Shown here piece after piece: positions 26,281 to 35,191 of a DNA stretch of 64,000 bases; positions within the stretch are counted from its first letter, which is position 1; each line of letters opens with the position of its first letter. Source of the DNA: JBPOFM01 sp051252455 (lineage in GTDB: Bacteria > Bacteroidota > Bacteroidia > Flavobacteriales > Flavobacteriaceae); NCBI GenBank assembly GCA_051252455.1, contig JBPOFM010000003.1, positions 186,001 to 250,000 on the forward strand, in the 5' to 3' direction. The position numbers were made by a program, and so were the translations under genes. The notes under the pieces are model-generated. The model saw only the letters and a list, made by a program, of their open reading frames with translations, did no database searches and was not told where the DNA came from.

Positions 26281-27162
26281 ATGAAAATAAAACACACATT
26301 ATTTTTAGCCATTGCTTTTTTAAGCATCACATCAGTTTTTGCACAAAAAAGCACCATTGAAAAAGACTTGAAAATGTACACCCAAGTTTGGGACGACATC
26401 GTCAACAAAGGTCAAATTGACCTCATCAACGACAAAAACTTCGACACAAACATCACACAAATCAATGCATCCGGAAATATCGTTGGCATTGCAGATTTTA
26501 AAGCCTATTACCAAAATTTCATTACTGGATTTTCTGAAATTAAATTTACCGTTATTGATGCTTTCGGACAGGGCGACAAAATTGCCAAACATTGGCGATT
26601 TGAAGGCAAGCACACAGGCGATTTCTTCGGCATTCCAGCCACAGGAAATAGCGTAAATATGGAAGGTGTCACACTAGCAAAGATGAAAAATGGAAAGATT
26701 ATCCAAGAACAAGACTTTTTGGATAATTCGGTCATGATGCAACAGTTGGGATTGGCTTCAAATCCAGACAATGTGAGTATTATTGATGGAATGTACAGCG
26801 CATTCGCCAATGGTGATATCCCATCCGTTCTCGGAGCAATGGATGCAAAAATTGAGTGGAATGAAGCGGAAGGCAATTCACTGGCAGACGGCAATCCTTA
26901 CGTTGGGCCAGATGCAGTACTCAATGGAGTTTTCGTTCGTCTTGGAGCTAATCATGAGTATTTTAAACTCGCTGATATTCAACTTCACGACATGAGCAAA
27001 AACCATGTGTTGGCAACTTTACGATATGATGCCAAAAACAAGTCAACAGGAAAGGTTTACAATGCGCAAGTGGCACACCTTTGGACATTGATAGATGGAA
27101 AAGTGGTAGCATTTCAGCAGTATGTGGATACCAAGAAATTGGCGGATGCAGAGAAAAACTAA
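26281..27162 (+). CDS. Secreted tandem SnoaL-like protein (ester cyclase-like plus NTF2-like)
   Basis: The protein has 293 residues with a signal peptide (about 1-21, ending VFAQ). Two SnoaL/NTF2-like domains are fused. The first (about 25-165) has the polyketide-cyclase-like pattern DFKAYYQNFITGFSEIKFTV, HWRFEGKHTGDFFGIPATG and VNMEGVTLAKMKNGKI. The second (about 168-290) has IDGMYSAFANGDIPSVL, WNEAEGNSLADGNPYVGPDA and AHLWTLIDGKVVAFQQYVD. Fusions of these two halves are uncommon, and export to the periplasm argues against antibiotic polyketide chemistry. It heads a same-strand run with another SnoaL-like gene, an MFS permease and acyltransferases. Catalytic activity is uncertain; the fold also serves as a binding module. 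Confidence 0.8.
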   Translation: MKIKHTLFLAIAFLSITSVFAQKSTIEKDLKMYTQVWDDIVNKGQIDLINDKNFDTNITQINASGNIVGIADFKAYYQNFITGFSEIKFTVIDAFGQGDKIAKHWRFEGKHTGDFFGIPATGNSVNMEGVTLAKMKNGKIIQEQDFLDNSVMMQQLGLASNPDNVSIIDGMYSAFANGDIPSVLGAMDAKIEWNEAEGNSLADGNPYVGPDAVLNGVFVRLGANHEYFKLADIQLHDMSKNHVLATLRYDAKNKSTGKVYNAQVAHLWTLIDGKVVAFQQYVDTKKLADAEKN

Positions 27163-27236
27163 TTGGCTAAAGAACTTCCAGGTTTTGAAAACATGAAAGG
27201 TCTATGAAACTCATACCTCTTAAAACATACACCATA

Positions 27237-27725
27237 ATGAAAAAATCAATATTACTTATAGCAATCGCATTTACAAGCTATTCATTTGCTCAAATAAATG
27301 ATTCCGAAACTTTAAAGAAAAAACTTGAGGATGCCTTTTCCAGAATGTTTGAGAATACAACCTTCACAAAAGCAACAGATTATTTTAAAACAGATGTTGC
27401 CAATGATTATGTGATGATTGGTGCCGATGGTATCGTTGAAACTAAAGAAGAATTGCTCGCAGATACAGAAAGACTTAAGATGCTTGAAAAGCTGACCTTC
27501 AAGTTCTTCGACCAAAAAACGAGAATATATGATAATGTCGGAATTCTCAATGGGCGCTCTCAAGCATTTCTTGATGGAAATTCTGTTGCAGAATTTTTAT
27601 ACACAGCCGTTTTTGTCAAAGAAAATGGCACCTTGGATGTACGCGAGTTGGCAAGGTACATTGTCAAAAGACACGCCTCCACCTGCAGTTATAATGGAAA
27701 AGAATTAACCTATCTCTTAAGATAA
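27237..27725 (+). CDS. Secreted SnoaL/DUF4440-like protein
   Basis: The protein has 162 residues from the ATG at 27237, preferred over an in-frame ATG 33 nt earlier because it opens directly into a signal peptide (MKKSILLIAIAFTSYSFAQ). The mature part has the SnoaL/NTF2-like plan: helix (LEDAFSRMFENTTFTKATDY), strands (VANDYVMIGADGIVETKEEL) and a late sheet (RSQAFLDGNSVAEFLYTAVF). Its role is unknown. It lies 74 nt after the tandem SnoaL gene and 22 nt before the MFS gene, so the three probably form one transcript. Confidence 0.7.
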   Translation: MKKSILLIAIAFTSYSFAQINDSETLKKKLEDAFSRMFENTTFTKATDYFKTDVANDYVMIGADGIVETKEELLADTERLKMLEKLTFKFFDQKTRIYDNVGILNGRSQAFLDGNSVAEFLYTAVFVKENGTLDVRELARYIVKRHASTCSYNGKELTYLLR

Positions 27726-27747
27726 AAAAACAACCAAAACCAACCAC

Positions 27748-29112
27748 ATGCATACCGATGAAAACAGTGTACGTAAAAAATTCAGCAGATACCTTACCGA
27801 AAATCCAATAACGAGATACATCACCTTTTCTGCGCTCTATATTGCGCAAGGAATTCCAGAAGGTATCACCTATTTTGCAATTCCAGCGTGGTTGGCTATG
27901 AACGGTAAAACGCCTTTGGAAATTGCCGCATTTCTAGGAGTTGTCGGTATTCCTTGGAGTTTTAAAATATTGATTGCCCCATTGATGGATCGGTATACAC
28001 TTTTATCCATGGGCAAAAAACGCCCTTGGGTGATTTTTGGTCAACTAGGGCTCATTGTTAGTTTTTTAAGCATTGGTTTTATTCCCGACCCATTAAACAA
28101 TGCCTTTGGATTGATGTCCGCTGGATTTTTTATTAGCTTTTTTGGGGCATTTCAAGATGTGGCTACAGACGGCATGGCTGTGGATGTCATTCCTATAAAG
28201 GAACAAGCCAGAGCCAATGGTTTGATGTGGGGAACCAAAATTGTCGGCACTTCATTATCTTTAGTAGCAGGTACAGCGCTTCTCAATGCCTTTGGGTTCT
28301 CAACAGCGATTTCCTTATTGTCAATTGCAGTAGTCGCAATCATGTTCTTTCCAATTTTCTTCAGAGAACGACCAGGTGAAAAATTAATGCCATGGACACT
28401 CGGCGAGGCTTCTCAAGATTCAAAACAAACCCAATTGAAAAGTTGGCGACATATCTTTAAAAGCCTTTATAAAGTGGTAAGTTTAAAGTCCAGTCTTGTC
28501 TTTTCCGTAGGCGTTTTAGCTACTGGTATGATGTTCGGACTTATTGATACGCTTTTACCAATATTCACTATTCAAGAGTTGGGATGGACCAACACATCTT
28601 TTTCAGAAGTGTTCTCAATAACAACCTTAATCGGTGGATTTTTAGGAATGTTTATTGGCGGTTATCTAGTAGACTATTTTGGAAAAATAAAAATGCTCAC
28701 GCTTTATTTAGCAATCATTACCTTCTTGATTGCCTCTTTTGCCTTCATGACTGATCTATGGAGCAATAATGTGATTGTTTACGCTTTTATTTTCTCTTAC
28801 TACACTTTCTACACTTTTTTATGTATTGCAATATTTGCTTCTGGCATGCATCTCTGCTGGAAAACAGTTGCCGCCACACAATTTACGTTGTATATGGCAA
28901 TTGCGAATATGGGACGAGCAGCTGGTGCAGCTTCACTCGGAATTCTAAAAACAAATTTTAGCTGGGAAATCGTGTTTTTAATAATTGCAATTATGCCCGC
29001 AATCATGGCAGTATTTATACAGTTTATAAACTTTGATAACCATAGAACCAAAGTAGACAGCTTTGTTATTTTAAACCAAACACTGGTCGCTCCAACTTTT
29101 TTAAAAGACTGA
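27748..29112 (+). CDS. MFS transporter (PAT/AmpG-like)
   Basis: The inner-membrane permease has 454 residues and about twelve transmembrane helices. ALYIAQGIPEGITYFAIPAW in the first helix and MGKKRPWVIFGQ in the helix 2-3 loop recall the peptide-acetyl-CoA/AmpG-like branch of the major facilitator superfamily. DVATDGMAVDVIP in helix 4-5 is a hallmark of that branch. AmpG relatives carry muropeptides; others carry acetyl-CoA or unknown solutes. The location before an SGNH protein, an MBOAT and a DUF1624 acetyltransferase makes transport of an acyl donor, or of a product of the cassette, a reasonable idea, but this is inference. Confidence 0.8.
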   Translation: MHTDENSVRKKFSRYLTENPITRYITFSALYIAQGIPEGITYFAIPAWLAMNGKTPLEIAAFLGVVGIPWSFKILIAPLMDRYTLLSMGKKRPWVIFGQLGLIVSFLSIGFIPDPLNNAFGLMSAGFFISFFGAFQDVATDGMAVDVIPIKEQARANGLMWGTKIVGTSLSLVAGTALLNAFGFSTAISLLSIAVVAIMFFPIFFRERPGEKLMPWTLGEASQDSKQTQLKSWRHIFKSLYKVVSLKSSLVFSVGVLATGMMFGLIDTLLPIFTIQELGWTNTSFSEVFSITTLIGGFLGMFIGGYLVDYFGKIKMLTLYLAIITFLIASFAFMTDLWSNNVIVYAFIFSYYTFYTFLCIAIFASGMHLCWKTVAATQFTLYMAIANMGRAAGAASLGILKTNFSWEIVFLIIAIMPAIMAVFIQFINFDNHRTKVDSFVILNQTLVAPTFLKD

Positions 29113-29145
29113 TTAAGGAAAAAACTAAACCAAAACCAACCAAAA

Positions 29146-30186
29146 ATGAATCTAAAACAATCACTAATCATTGCTGTGACCTTAAGCGTTATCAGCATTG
29201 TGGCCTGGGAATTCTATTGGAGAAACCAAGGTAAAATTCCAGATTTGGACGATGACAAAAACTTGTGGGCCGTACAGCGTGGCAAAGTCAAACATGCTTC
29301 AGAAAATGATGTTGTATTATTAGGCTCGTCTCGTGTGTTATTCGACATTCAACTGAACGAATGGGAAAAAGAATCTGGAGTTCGACCAATCCAGCTGGCC
29401 TCCGCTGGAGCATCGCCACTTCCCATTTTCCATGACATCGTTAACAACACAGATTTTGTAGGTACTGTTGTAGTAGGCGTGACTCCCGGACTTTTCTTTT
29501 CAACAACCTATCCCGAAGCCAGTCCGTGGAAACGTGCACAAAATCGCGTTGATTATTTTGAAGACAGAACCTACGCTCAACGTTTGAATCATTGGTTATC
29601 ATTGCCACTTCAGAAGAATTTGGTTTTGGTTTCCACAAGTGAAGAAGGCTGGTCTGATGATATCGATTTGAAATCACTTTTGAATAATCTACAAATTGGT
29701 AACAGGACCGGAAAACCTGAATTTCCACCATTTTATGCCTTTCAATATATTGAAGAAGACCGAAATAATCCAATGAGTGAAAGAACCGCAACCGATACTG
29801 CGTTTGCAAATTCCGTTCAACGTGTGTGGAAAGCTATTATAACCAGCAATACAAATCCACCTGATAGAGAAGGCACCTCAAATTTTTTCGTTTCTGATGC
29901 CAAGAAATTTATGGAACGAGGTGGAAACCTCATACTACTACGATGTCCTTCCAGTGGATGGATCAAAGGTGGTGAAGATCAATTTTTATCGCGTGCAGAG
30001 TTTTGGGACCCTTTAGTTGAAGCTTCAAATGCTAAAGCCTATTATTTTGAAGATTACGACCAACTCAAAGATTTGACATGTCCGGAATGGTCGCATTTAT
30101 CTGCACCAGACGCGAGATATTTCACAACCGAATTGGTCAAAATCATGAAAGCCGATGGCGCATTATCTAACTCTAAAACCAACTGA
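29146..30186 (+). CDS. SGNH-like membrane-anchored protein, MBOAT partner
   Basis: The protein has 346 residues. An N-terminal membrane helix (about 5-25) leads to a periplasmic domain. VVLLGSSRVLFDIQL resembles the GDS block of SGNH hydrolases, with Ser in GSSR. LASAGASPLPI is the Gly block, and PEWSHLSAPDARYFT near the C-terminus holds the DxxH-like pair. The order and the adjacency to an MBOAT gene (2 nt apart) mirror AlgJ/AlgX and DltD-type partners, which transfer acyl groups to a polymer in the periplasm. The substrate polymer is unknown. The substitution of Asp by Ser in the usual GDS motif is shared by several such partner families. Confidence 0.7.
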   Translation: MNLKQSLIIAVTLSVISIVAWEFYWRNQGKIPDLDDDKNLWAVQRGKVKHASENDVVLLGSSRVLFDIQLNEWEKESGVRPIQLASAGASPLPIFHDIVNNTDFVGTVVVGVTPGLFFSTTYPEASPWKRAQNRVDYFEDRTYAQRLNHWLSLPLQKNLVLVSTSEEGWSDDIDLKSLLNNLQIGNRTGKPEFPPFYAFQYIEEDRNNPMSERTATDTAFANSVQRVWKAIITSNTNPPDREGTSNFFVSDAKKFMERGGNLILLRCPSSGWIKGGEDQFLSRAEFWDPLVEASNAKAYYFEDYDQLKDLTCPEWSHLSAPDARYFTTELVKIMKADGALSNSKTN

Positions 30187-30188
30187 TC

Positions 30189-31604
30189 ATGCTGTTCAAT
30201 TCTTTAAGTTTTATCGTGTTTTTAGTTTTAGTTTTGGCACTCTACTATACAAAACTATTCAATTGGACTGGTAAAAAGAGAATGCTTCTTTTTGCAAGTT
30301 ATGTGTTTTACGGACTGTGGAATCCTCCATTGGTTATTCTGCTTTGGATTTCTACGATTGTCGATTGGACTGCAGGAAACAAATTGGCAGTTGAAGAGAA
30401 CCAACGTAAACGAAAAATGTGGTTGCTCTTGAGCATGTTCGTTAATCTTGGATTTCTGGCGTTTTTTAAATATGGCAACTTTTTATTGGAAAATTTCACT
30501 GCTGGTGTCAATGCTATGGGAATGACTTACGAACCGCAACCTATGGACATCATCCTTCCGATGGGAATTTCTTTTTACACCTTCCAAACCATGTCTTACA
30601 CGGTAGACATGTACAATAAGAAAATTCAACCTGCCAGAACATTCTTGGATTTTGCCTTGTATGTGACGTTCTTTCCTCAATTAGTGGCTGGACCTATCGT
30701 AAGAGCTGGTGATTTAATAACCCAGTTTTATGAAGAGAAAAAAGCAACTGTCAATCAATTTATTTGGGGAACATTTTTGTTGACCATTGGATTATTTCAA
30801 AAAGTAGTTTTAGCGGACACGCTTTTATCCGATACTTCAGATGAAGTTTTTGGCGCAAAAGAAGTATTGAGCGGATTAGATGCTTGGACAGGCACATTGG
30901 CTTTTTCTGGACAAATATTTTTTGATTTTGCTGGATATTCCACCTGTGCTATCGGAATCGCTTTAATGCTCGGTATTATCTTACCAGATAACTTTAGGTA
31001 TCCTTATGCAGCCATTGGCTTTTCCGATTTATGGAGACGTTGGCATATTTCATTATCAACTTGGTTAAGAGATTATCTATACATTCCATTAGGAGGAAAC
31101 CAACTTGGCATTATAAGAATGTATGTTGCACTAATGCTTACCATGTTATTGGGAGGCTTGTGGCATGGTGCAGCTTGGACTTTTGTCGTATGGGGTGCAT
31201 TGCATGGCATCTATTTGGTGGTGGAGCGCGTGCTAAAAACCAAAATCCATGTTAAAATTGGTCCTTACAATGGTATTTTATTGGCACTCCTCACCTACAC
31301 ACTTGTTAATTTTACTTGGGTCTTTTTTAGAGCTCGTGAATTCTCAACGGCCAAAAACATCATAACTTCTATGTTATTTATGAATGATGATGGTGAAAAG
31401 ATTTTACAATCATTTGAAATTATAAAAGTATTTGTACTCATTACAAACTTATTCATTTGTCATTGGGCCATGAGAAACACATCTATGGAAGAGGTGTCTA
31501 AAAAAACATCTCCATGGCTACTAGGTATTGTTTGGACAATCATGTTTTTCCTCATTATCATTTCTCAAGGTAGTGGCGAACAGTTTATTTATTTTCAATT
31601 TTAG
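30189..31604 (+). CDS. MBOAT family O-acyltransferase (AlgI/DltB-like)
   Basis: The polytopic membrane protein has 471 residues. The signature FSDLWRRWHISLSTWLRDY lies before YIPLGG, and the invariant catalytic His is in GGLWHGAAWTFVVWGALHG. Family members accept an acyl group from a cytoplasmic donor and pass it across the membrane to a periplasmic acceptor protein or polymer. It is separated by 2 nt from the SGNH-like gene and 11 nt from the DUF1624 gene, so the three are very likely cotranscribed and functionally linked. Alginate genes are absent here, so the name AlgI would be misleading. Confidence 0.92.
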   Translation: MLFNSLSFIVFLVLVLALYYTKLFNWTGKKRMLLFASYVFYGLWNPPLVILLWISTIVDWTAGNKLAVEENQRKRKMWLLLSMFVNLGFLAFFKYGNFLLENFTAGVNAMGMTYEPQPMDIILPMGISFYTFQTMSYTVDMYNKKIQPARTFLDFALYVTFFPQLVAGPIVRAGDLITQFYEEKKATVNQFIWGTFLLTIGLFQKVVLADTLLSDTSDEVFGAKEVLSGLDAWTGTLAFSGQIFFDFAGYSTCAIGIALMLGIILPDNFRYPYAAIGFSDLWRRWHISLSTWLRDYLYIPLGGNQLGIIRMYVALMLTMLLGGLWHGAAWTFVVWGALHGIYLVVERVLKTKIHVKIGPYNGILLALLTYTLVNFTWVFFRAREFSTAKNIITSMLFMNDDGEKILQSFEIIKVFVLITNLFICHWAMRNTSMEEVSKKTSPWLLGIVWTIMFFLIIISQGSGEQFIYFQF

Positions 31605-31615
31605 AGCCTTAAAAA

Positions 31616-32797
31616 ATGCAAATCAAAACCAACCGAATAGAATCCATCGATGTCTTGCGAGGTGTCGTCATGGTCATCATGGCATTGGACCATGTACGTG
31701 ATTATTTCCATTATGGCTCGTTTTTCAATGACCCAACGAATCTGGAAACTACCACACCACTGCTGTTTTTCACAAGATTCATTACGCATTATTGCGCACC
31801 GGTTTTTGTCTTCTTGGCTGGAACTTCTGCATTTTTATATGGAAGAAAAAAAGCAAAAGGCGAACTCTTTAAATTCCTATTCACAAGAGGCTCATGGCTT
31901 ATTCTTCTAGAACTAGTCGTGAACAACCTCATTTGGACTTTTGACCTCACTTATAGCTTCCCAATTGTACAGGTCATTTGGGCCATCGGAGTGAGTATGA
32001 TTTTCTTATCATTCCTTATATATCTTCCTAAAAAAGTGATTCTTGCCATCGGTCTTCTGTTGGTTATTGGACATAATGCGTTGGATGGAATTGTCATGGA
32101 AGGCAGAAGTTTTCAATCGATAGTTTGGTATTTTTTACATCAACAGCAAGAAATTATTCTTGGCCCTGATTTCTTGTTCCTAATTCAATATCCATTGATT
32201 CCATGGATTGGATTGATGGCTATGGGCTATTGTTTTGGGCAATTGTACACGAAGGATTTTGATGCAACCGTCAGAAAAAATTGGCTTCTCAATTTGGGAT
32301 TTGCATCCATTGGTCTTTTTTTCCTTTTGAGAAGTCTTAATTTATACGGCGATTTGGTGCCTTGGACACTGCAAGACACAACCACTAAAACAATCTTGTC
32401 ATTTTTTAACGTGACGAAGTATCCACCTTCTCTATTATATTTCTGCATTACACTTGGACCTTCAATGTTGTTCTTGTATGCTTTTGAAACCACTAAAAAC
32501 AAATTGACCGATTTCTTTCTGGTTTTTGGAAGAGTGCCATTATTCTATTATTTTCTTCATGTGTTTGTGATACATATCTTCGCAATTATTGGTATGCTCA
32601 TTTTCGGAGGCAATTGGCATGATATGATTTTGACAGCAGAAAGTTTCTTGAATGAAAAACTTTCAACCTATGGCTACTCGCTCTTTGTGGTCTATTTAGT
32701 TTGGATTTGCATTGTACTCTTCCTCTATCCATTCAGTAAAAAATATATGATTTATAAAACCAACAATAAGGACAAATGGTGGTTGAGTTACCTATAA
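31616..32797 (+). CDS. DUF1624/HGSNAT-like membrane acetyltransferase
   Basis: The protein has 393 residues and about ten membrane helices. The N-terminus IESIDVLRGVVMVIMALDHVRDYF is the signature of the DUF1624 family, related to heparan-alpha-glucosaminide N-acetyltransferase. The His-Val-Arg in the first helix is the likely catalytic or substrate region. LFYYFLHVFVIHIFAI lies in a late helix. Human HGSNAT moves an acetyl group from cytosolic acetyl-CoA to a glycan amino group across a membrane. By analogy this protein may feed or complement the MBOAT/SGNH pair. No other glycan gene is present to suggest the acceptor. Confidence 0.85.
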   Translation: MQIKTNRIESIDVLRGVVMVIMALDHVRDYFHYGSFFNDPTNLETTTPLLFFTRFITHYCAPVFVFLAGTSAFLYGRKKAKGELFKFLFTRGSWLILLELVVNNLIWTFDLTYSFPIVQVIWAIGVSMIFLSFLIYLPKKVILAIGLLLVIGHNALDGIVMEGRSFQSIVWYFLHQQQEIILGPDFLFLIQYPLIPWIGLMAMGYCFGQLYTKDFDATVRKNWLLNLGFASIGLFFLLRSLNLYGDLVPWTLQDTTTKTILSFFNVTKYPPSLLYFCITLGPSMLFLYAFETTKNKLTDFFLVFGRVPLFYYFLHVFVIHIFAIIGMLIFGGNWHDMILTAESFLNEKLSTYGYSLFVVYLVWICIVLFLYPFSKKYMIYKTNNKDKWWLSYL

Positions 32798-33299
32798 AAA
32801 TGAGTTACGATAAATTTTTTAGAAACTTTCGTCAGCGAGTACTGACCGAAAATAAAGTTTTAAATATTTAATGTATCCCAATGGTGAAACATTGAGCATC
32901 AACGATAACGGGGGACTTCCTACTAATCAAAAAAAATATGCCTTTAAGGATATGGACGTTTACATTGGAAAAACAAGTCAAATCTTAAAGCGGATAAACT
33001 TCAAATTTCTCATGAGATTGAATTTAAAAATATTACAGACGATTATCTATCTAGAGTAATCGACTGCAAAAGCAGGCTTCTCGAATTATTTGTTTACCGC
33101 TAAAATTTTAGGTAAACTAAAAATGATTAAGAATACAATTTATATCTTAGGTTAACGATAGAAGGCTTTAAGTAAATCACAAAAATTATTGATCTTAAAT
33201 CACAACGATTGATGTCTAGTGAGTAAATCAAATACTTGACGTTGTAAAAGTCGGGCATTATTTTTTTTAAACATGCCATTATAAACTGTAAATTTGACG
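32798..33299. other. 502-bp region with short broken frames, possible decayed gene
   Basis: There is no complete gene. A short ATG frame at 32808 (MSYDKFFRNFRQRVL) stops after 23 residues. A 62-residue frame at 32871-33059 starts MYPNGETLSINDNGG. From about 32970 another frame reads SNLKADKLQISHEIEFKN through LLELFVYR and ends near 33102. The last stretch has protein-like composition but no start. Together they look like pieces of one decayed gene in shifting frames. I recognise no family. The last 200 bp are AT-rich with no feature seen. Confidence 0.35.
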
Positions 33300-33689
33300 A
33301 TGAATGCATTCAATCCTACCCAGTTTATAAAAATCATTTGCTTTTGTCTTCTTTTATTGAGTATGAATTGCAAAGAAGGTGAGCAACTTCCGGATCCACA
33401 TGATGCCGGATGGAACGATAAAGTGATTTGCGAAGTTGTCGAAGAAAATGCCAAATTAAGAGTTCTTAAATGCACTTTTGCGCCTGGTGACGGACATGAA
33501 CGTCATTATCATGCAGCGCATTTTGGATATACCATCAAAGGAAGTAAATTTCGAATAAAGGATACCACAGGAACTAGAGAAGTGAATGTACCCACAGGAA
33601 CCGAATTTTACAATGAGGGCATCGAATGGCATGAAGTCCTTAATATTGGAGATAGTACAGCTATTTTTCTAATTATGGAGCCCAAATAA
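33300..33689 (+). CDS. Cupin-domain lipoprotein
   Basis: The protein has 129 residues from the ATG at 33300; a TTG two codons earlier is in frame but not needed. The signal peptide ends in a lipobox-like LLSMNC with Cys near residue 24, followed by KEGEQ. The rest is a single small cupin barrel: the first metal-binding motif is GDGHERHYHAAHFGYTI and the second is GIEWHEVLNIG. It therefore probably binds a divalent metal in the periplasm or at the outer membrane. Reaction unknown; small cupins of this sort can be sensors, isomerases or dioxygenase-like. Confidence 0.8.
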   Translation: MNAFNPTQFIKIICFCLLLLSMNCKEGEQLPDPHDAGWNDKVICEVVEENAKLRVLKCTFAPGDGHERHYHAAHFGYTIKGSKFRIKDTTGTREVNVPTGTEFYNEGIEWHEVLNIGDSTAIFLIMEPK

Positions 33690-33757
33690 AAGCATTTCCT
33701 TTTTACACTTGAATTTTGTTTATTTACTTTTAGTTACATCAAACATCTCATTTTCCA

Positions 33758-34534
33758 ATGTCCATAATTTCAGAAAAAATTGCTCGATTTGGTTTGTTTT
33801 CTATAGGCATTGTTTACGTACTTATTGGAATATTGACAGCCTTGGCTGCTTTTAATTTAGGCGGCAGTAAAATGGGAACAAAAGGCGCCATTGGTTATAT
33901 AGCGAATCAACCCTTGGGAAAAATTCTCTTGATCATTATGGCATTGGGTCTTTTTAGCTATGCCTTTTGGAGATTTTATCAAACCATTTTTGATTCTAGA
34001 CAACTAGGAACTGATTTTAAAGGGCTGTTTGCCAGAGCTGGTTATTTTACTGGTGGCCTCTTCTATGGTTTTTTGGGCTTTATTGCCATTAAATTGTTTT
34101 TTGGGGGTGGTGACAGTAATCAACAAGACCTTTTAATCAGTGCGTTAAATTCAAAGTATGGCAGTTATATTGCAGTGGCCGCTGGACTTATACTTGCAGG
34201 TAAAGCGATATTTGAGATCTATTTTGTTGCGTCCAATAATTTTAAAAGAAATGTAAAATCAAAAGACATGGAGAAAAAAGTGAAAGCTGTTTTGCTTAAA
34301 TTTGGTGTCATAGGACATTTTGCCCGTGGTTTAATATTTGGTTTAATGGCTTTTTTAACGATTAGAGCTGGACTTACAATTCGCAGTGAAAAGGTAAGCA
34401 CGGTCACTGATGCTTTCCAATTTTTAAAATATAAATTTGGCGCTGTTATTTTAGCTATTGTCGCACTGGGACTTCTGTGCTATGGACTTTATATGTTTGT
34501 GAAGTCCAAATATTTATATATCGATATGGATTAG
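33758..34534 (+). CDS. DUF1206 membrane protein
   Basis: The inner-membrane protein has 258 residues and about six helices in three similar pairs. Each pair has a Gly-rich first helix starting with an aromatic residue after a charged one (KIARFGLFSIGIVYVLIG, LFARAGYFTGGLFYGFLG, KFGVIGHFARGLIFGLMA), which is the DUF1206 triplication. The function of the family is unknown. Its stop is only 4 bp from the stop of the convergent DinB-like gene, with no terminator between them, so the two mRNAs probably overlap. Confidence 0.85.
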   Translation: MSIISEKIARFGLFSIGIVYVLIGILTALAAFNLGGSKMGTKGAIGYIANQPLGKILLIIMALGLFSYAFWRFYQTIFDSRQLGTDFKGLFARAGYFTGGLFYGFLGFIAIKLFFGGGDSNQQDLLISALNSKYGSYIAVAAGLILAGKAIFEIYFVASNNFKRNVKSKDMEKKVKAVLLKFGVIGHFARGLIFGLMAFLTIRAGLTIRSEKVSTVTDAFQFLKYKFGAVILAIVALGLLCYGLYMFVKSKYLYIDMD

Positions 34535-34538
34535 GTAT

Positions 34539-35114
34539 TCAATCTTTAAGTTTTCCCATGAAATGATCCACTTTGGAACTGATTGGATTCCCGGAGCTTC
34601 TTCTATATGAAGAAATCTGACCACAATGCCATATTGAATCTGCTATAGGCCCATTTATATTGTTCCAAAAAGGGATCTCACGATCTCCAAAAATAATCTT
34701 GAACTGTGAAATATCATCACTTGCCCTTAAGATATCTGCTGCTGTTTTTAGATTGATAAGTGTTTCACTTCTCTTTTCATCAAATGAAAGTTTAGAAAAA
34801 TCATTCTTATCGTTGGCCTTCTTTATTGTAGAATTTAAAATCACATAAGATAAATTCAAAATATGATCTACCGTTTCCTCTGTTGATCTTACATTTTCAC
34901 TTGGTTTATAACTCAAATCATTTCCTGATAAGCCTTCAGTTGCCCAATAATATCGAAATCCTAATGCATCGACCATTCTTGCTGCCATTGTACCTGCCGT
35001 GAATGTTTCAGAATATTCAGGGATTTCATGATAAGGTAACTGTTGTTTTGAATTTTGACCTGTCATAATCAAATTGGTTATTACGAAAATAACAAGCGAG
35101 AAATAGATTTTCAT
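34539..35114 (-). CDS. Secreted DinB-like protein
   Basis: The protein has 191 residues from the ATG at 35114 (an in-frame TTG two codons earlier is ignored). The signal peptide ends near MTGQ. The mature part is a four-helix bundle of the DinB/YfiT type. The likely metal-binding histidines are in TVDHILNLSYV and WHCGQISSYRR, with a third His of the usual triad not obvious. Bacteroidota have many exported DinB-like proteins. In Bacilli the fold carries thiol S-transferases, but the exported ones have no assigned function. It is convergent with the DUF1206 gene. Confidence 0.75.
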   Translation of the reverse strand: MKIYFSLVIFVITNLIMTGQNSKQQLPYHEIPEYSETFTAGTMAARMVDALGFRYYWATEGLSGNDLSYKPSENVRSTEETVDHILNLSYVILNSTIKKANDKNDFSKLSFDEKRSETLINLKTAADILRASDDISQFKIIFGDREIPFWNNINGPIADSIWHCGQISSYRRSSGNPISSKVDHFMGKLKD

Positions 35115-35191
35115 GAGCAAGAAACATTTAACATTAAATGCTAATTTACGGAGAAAGGAGGCCGTTTCCTAAATCAAAAAATAACCCATAT

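Noticed and set aside
33289..33296. TAAATTTG as a promoter -7 box
   Set aside because: It is only 4 nt before the cupin ATG, which would put the transcript start inside the gene.
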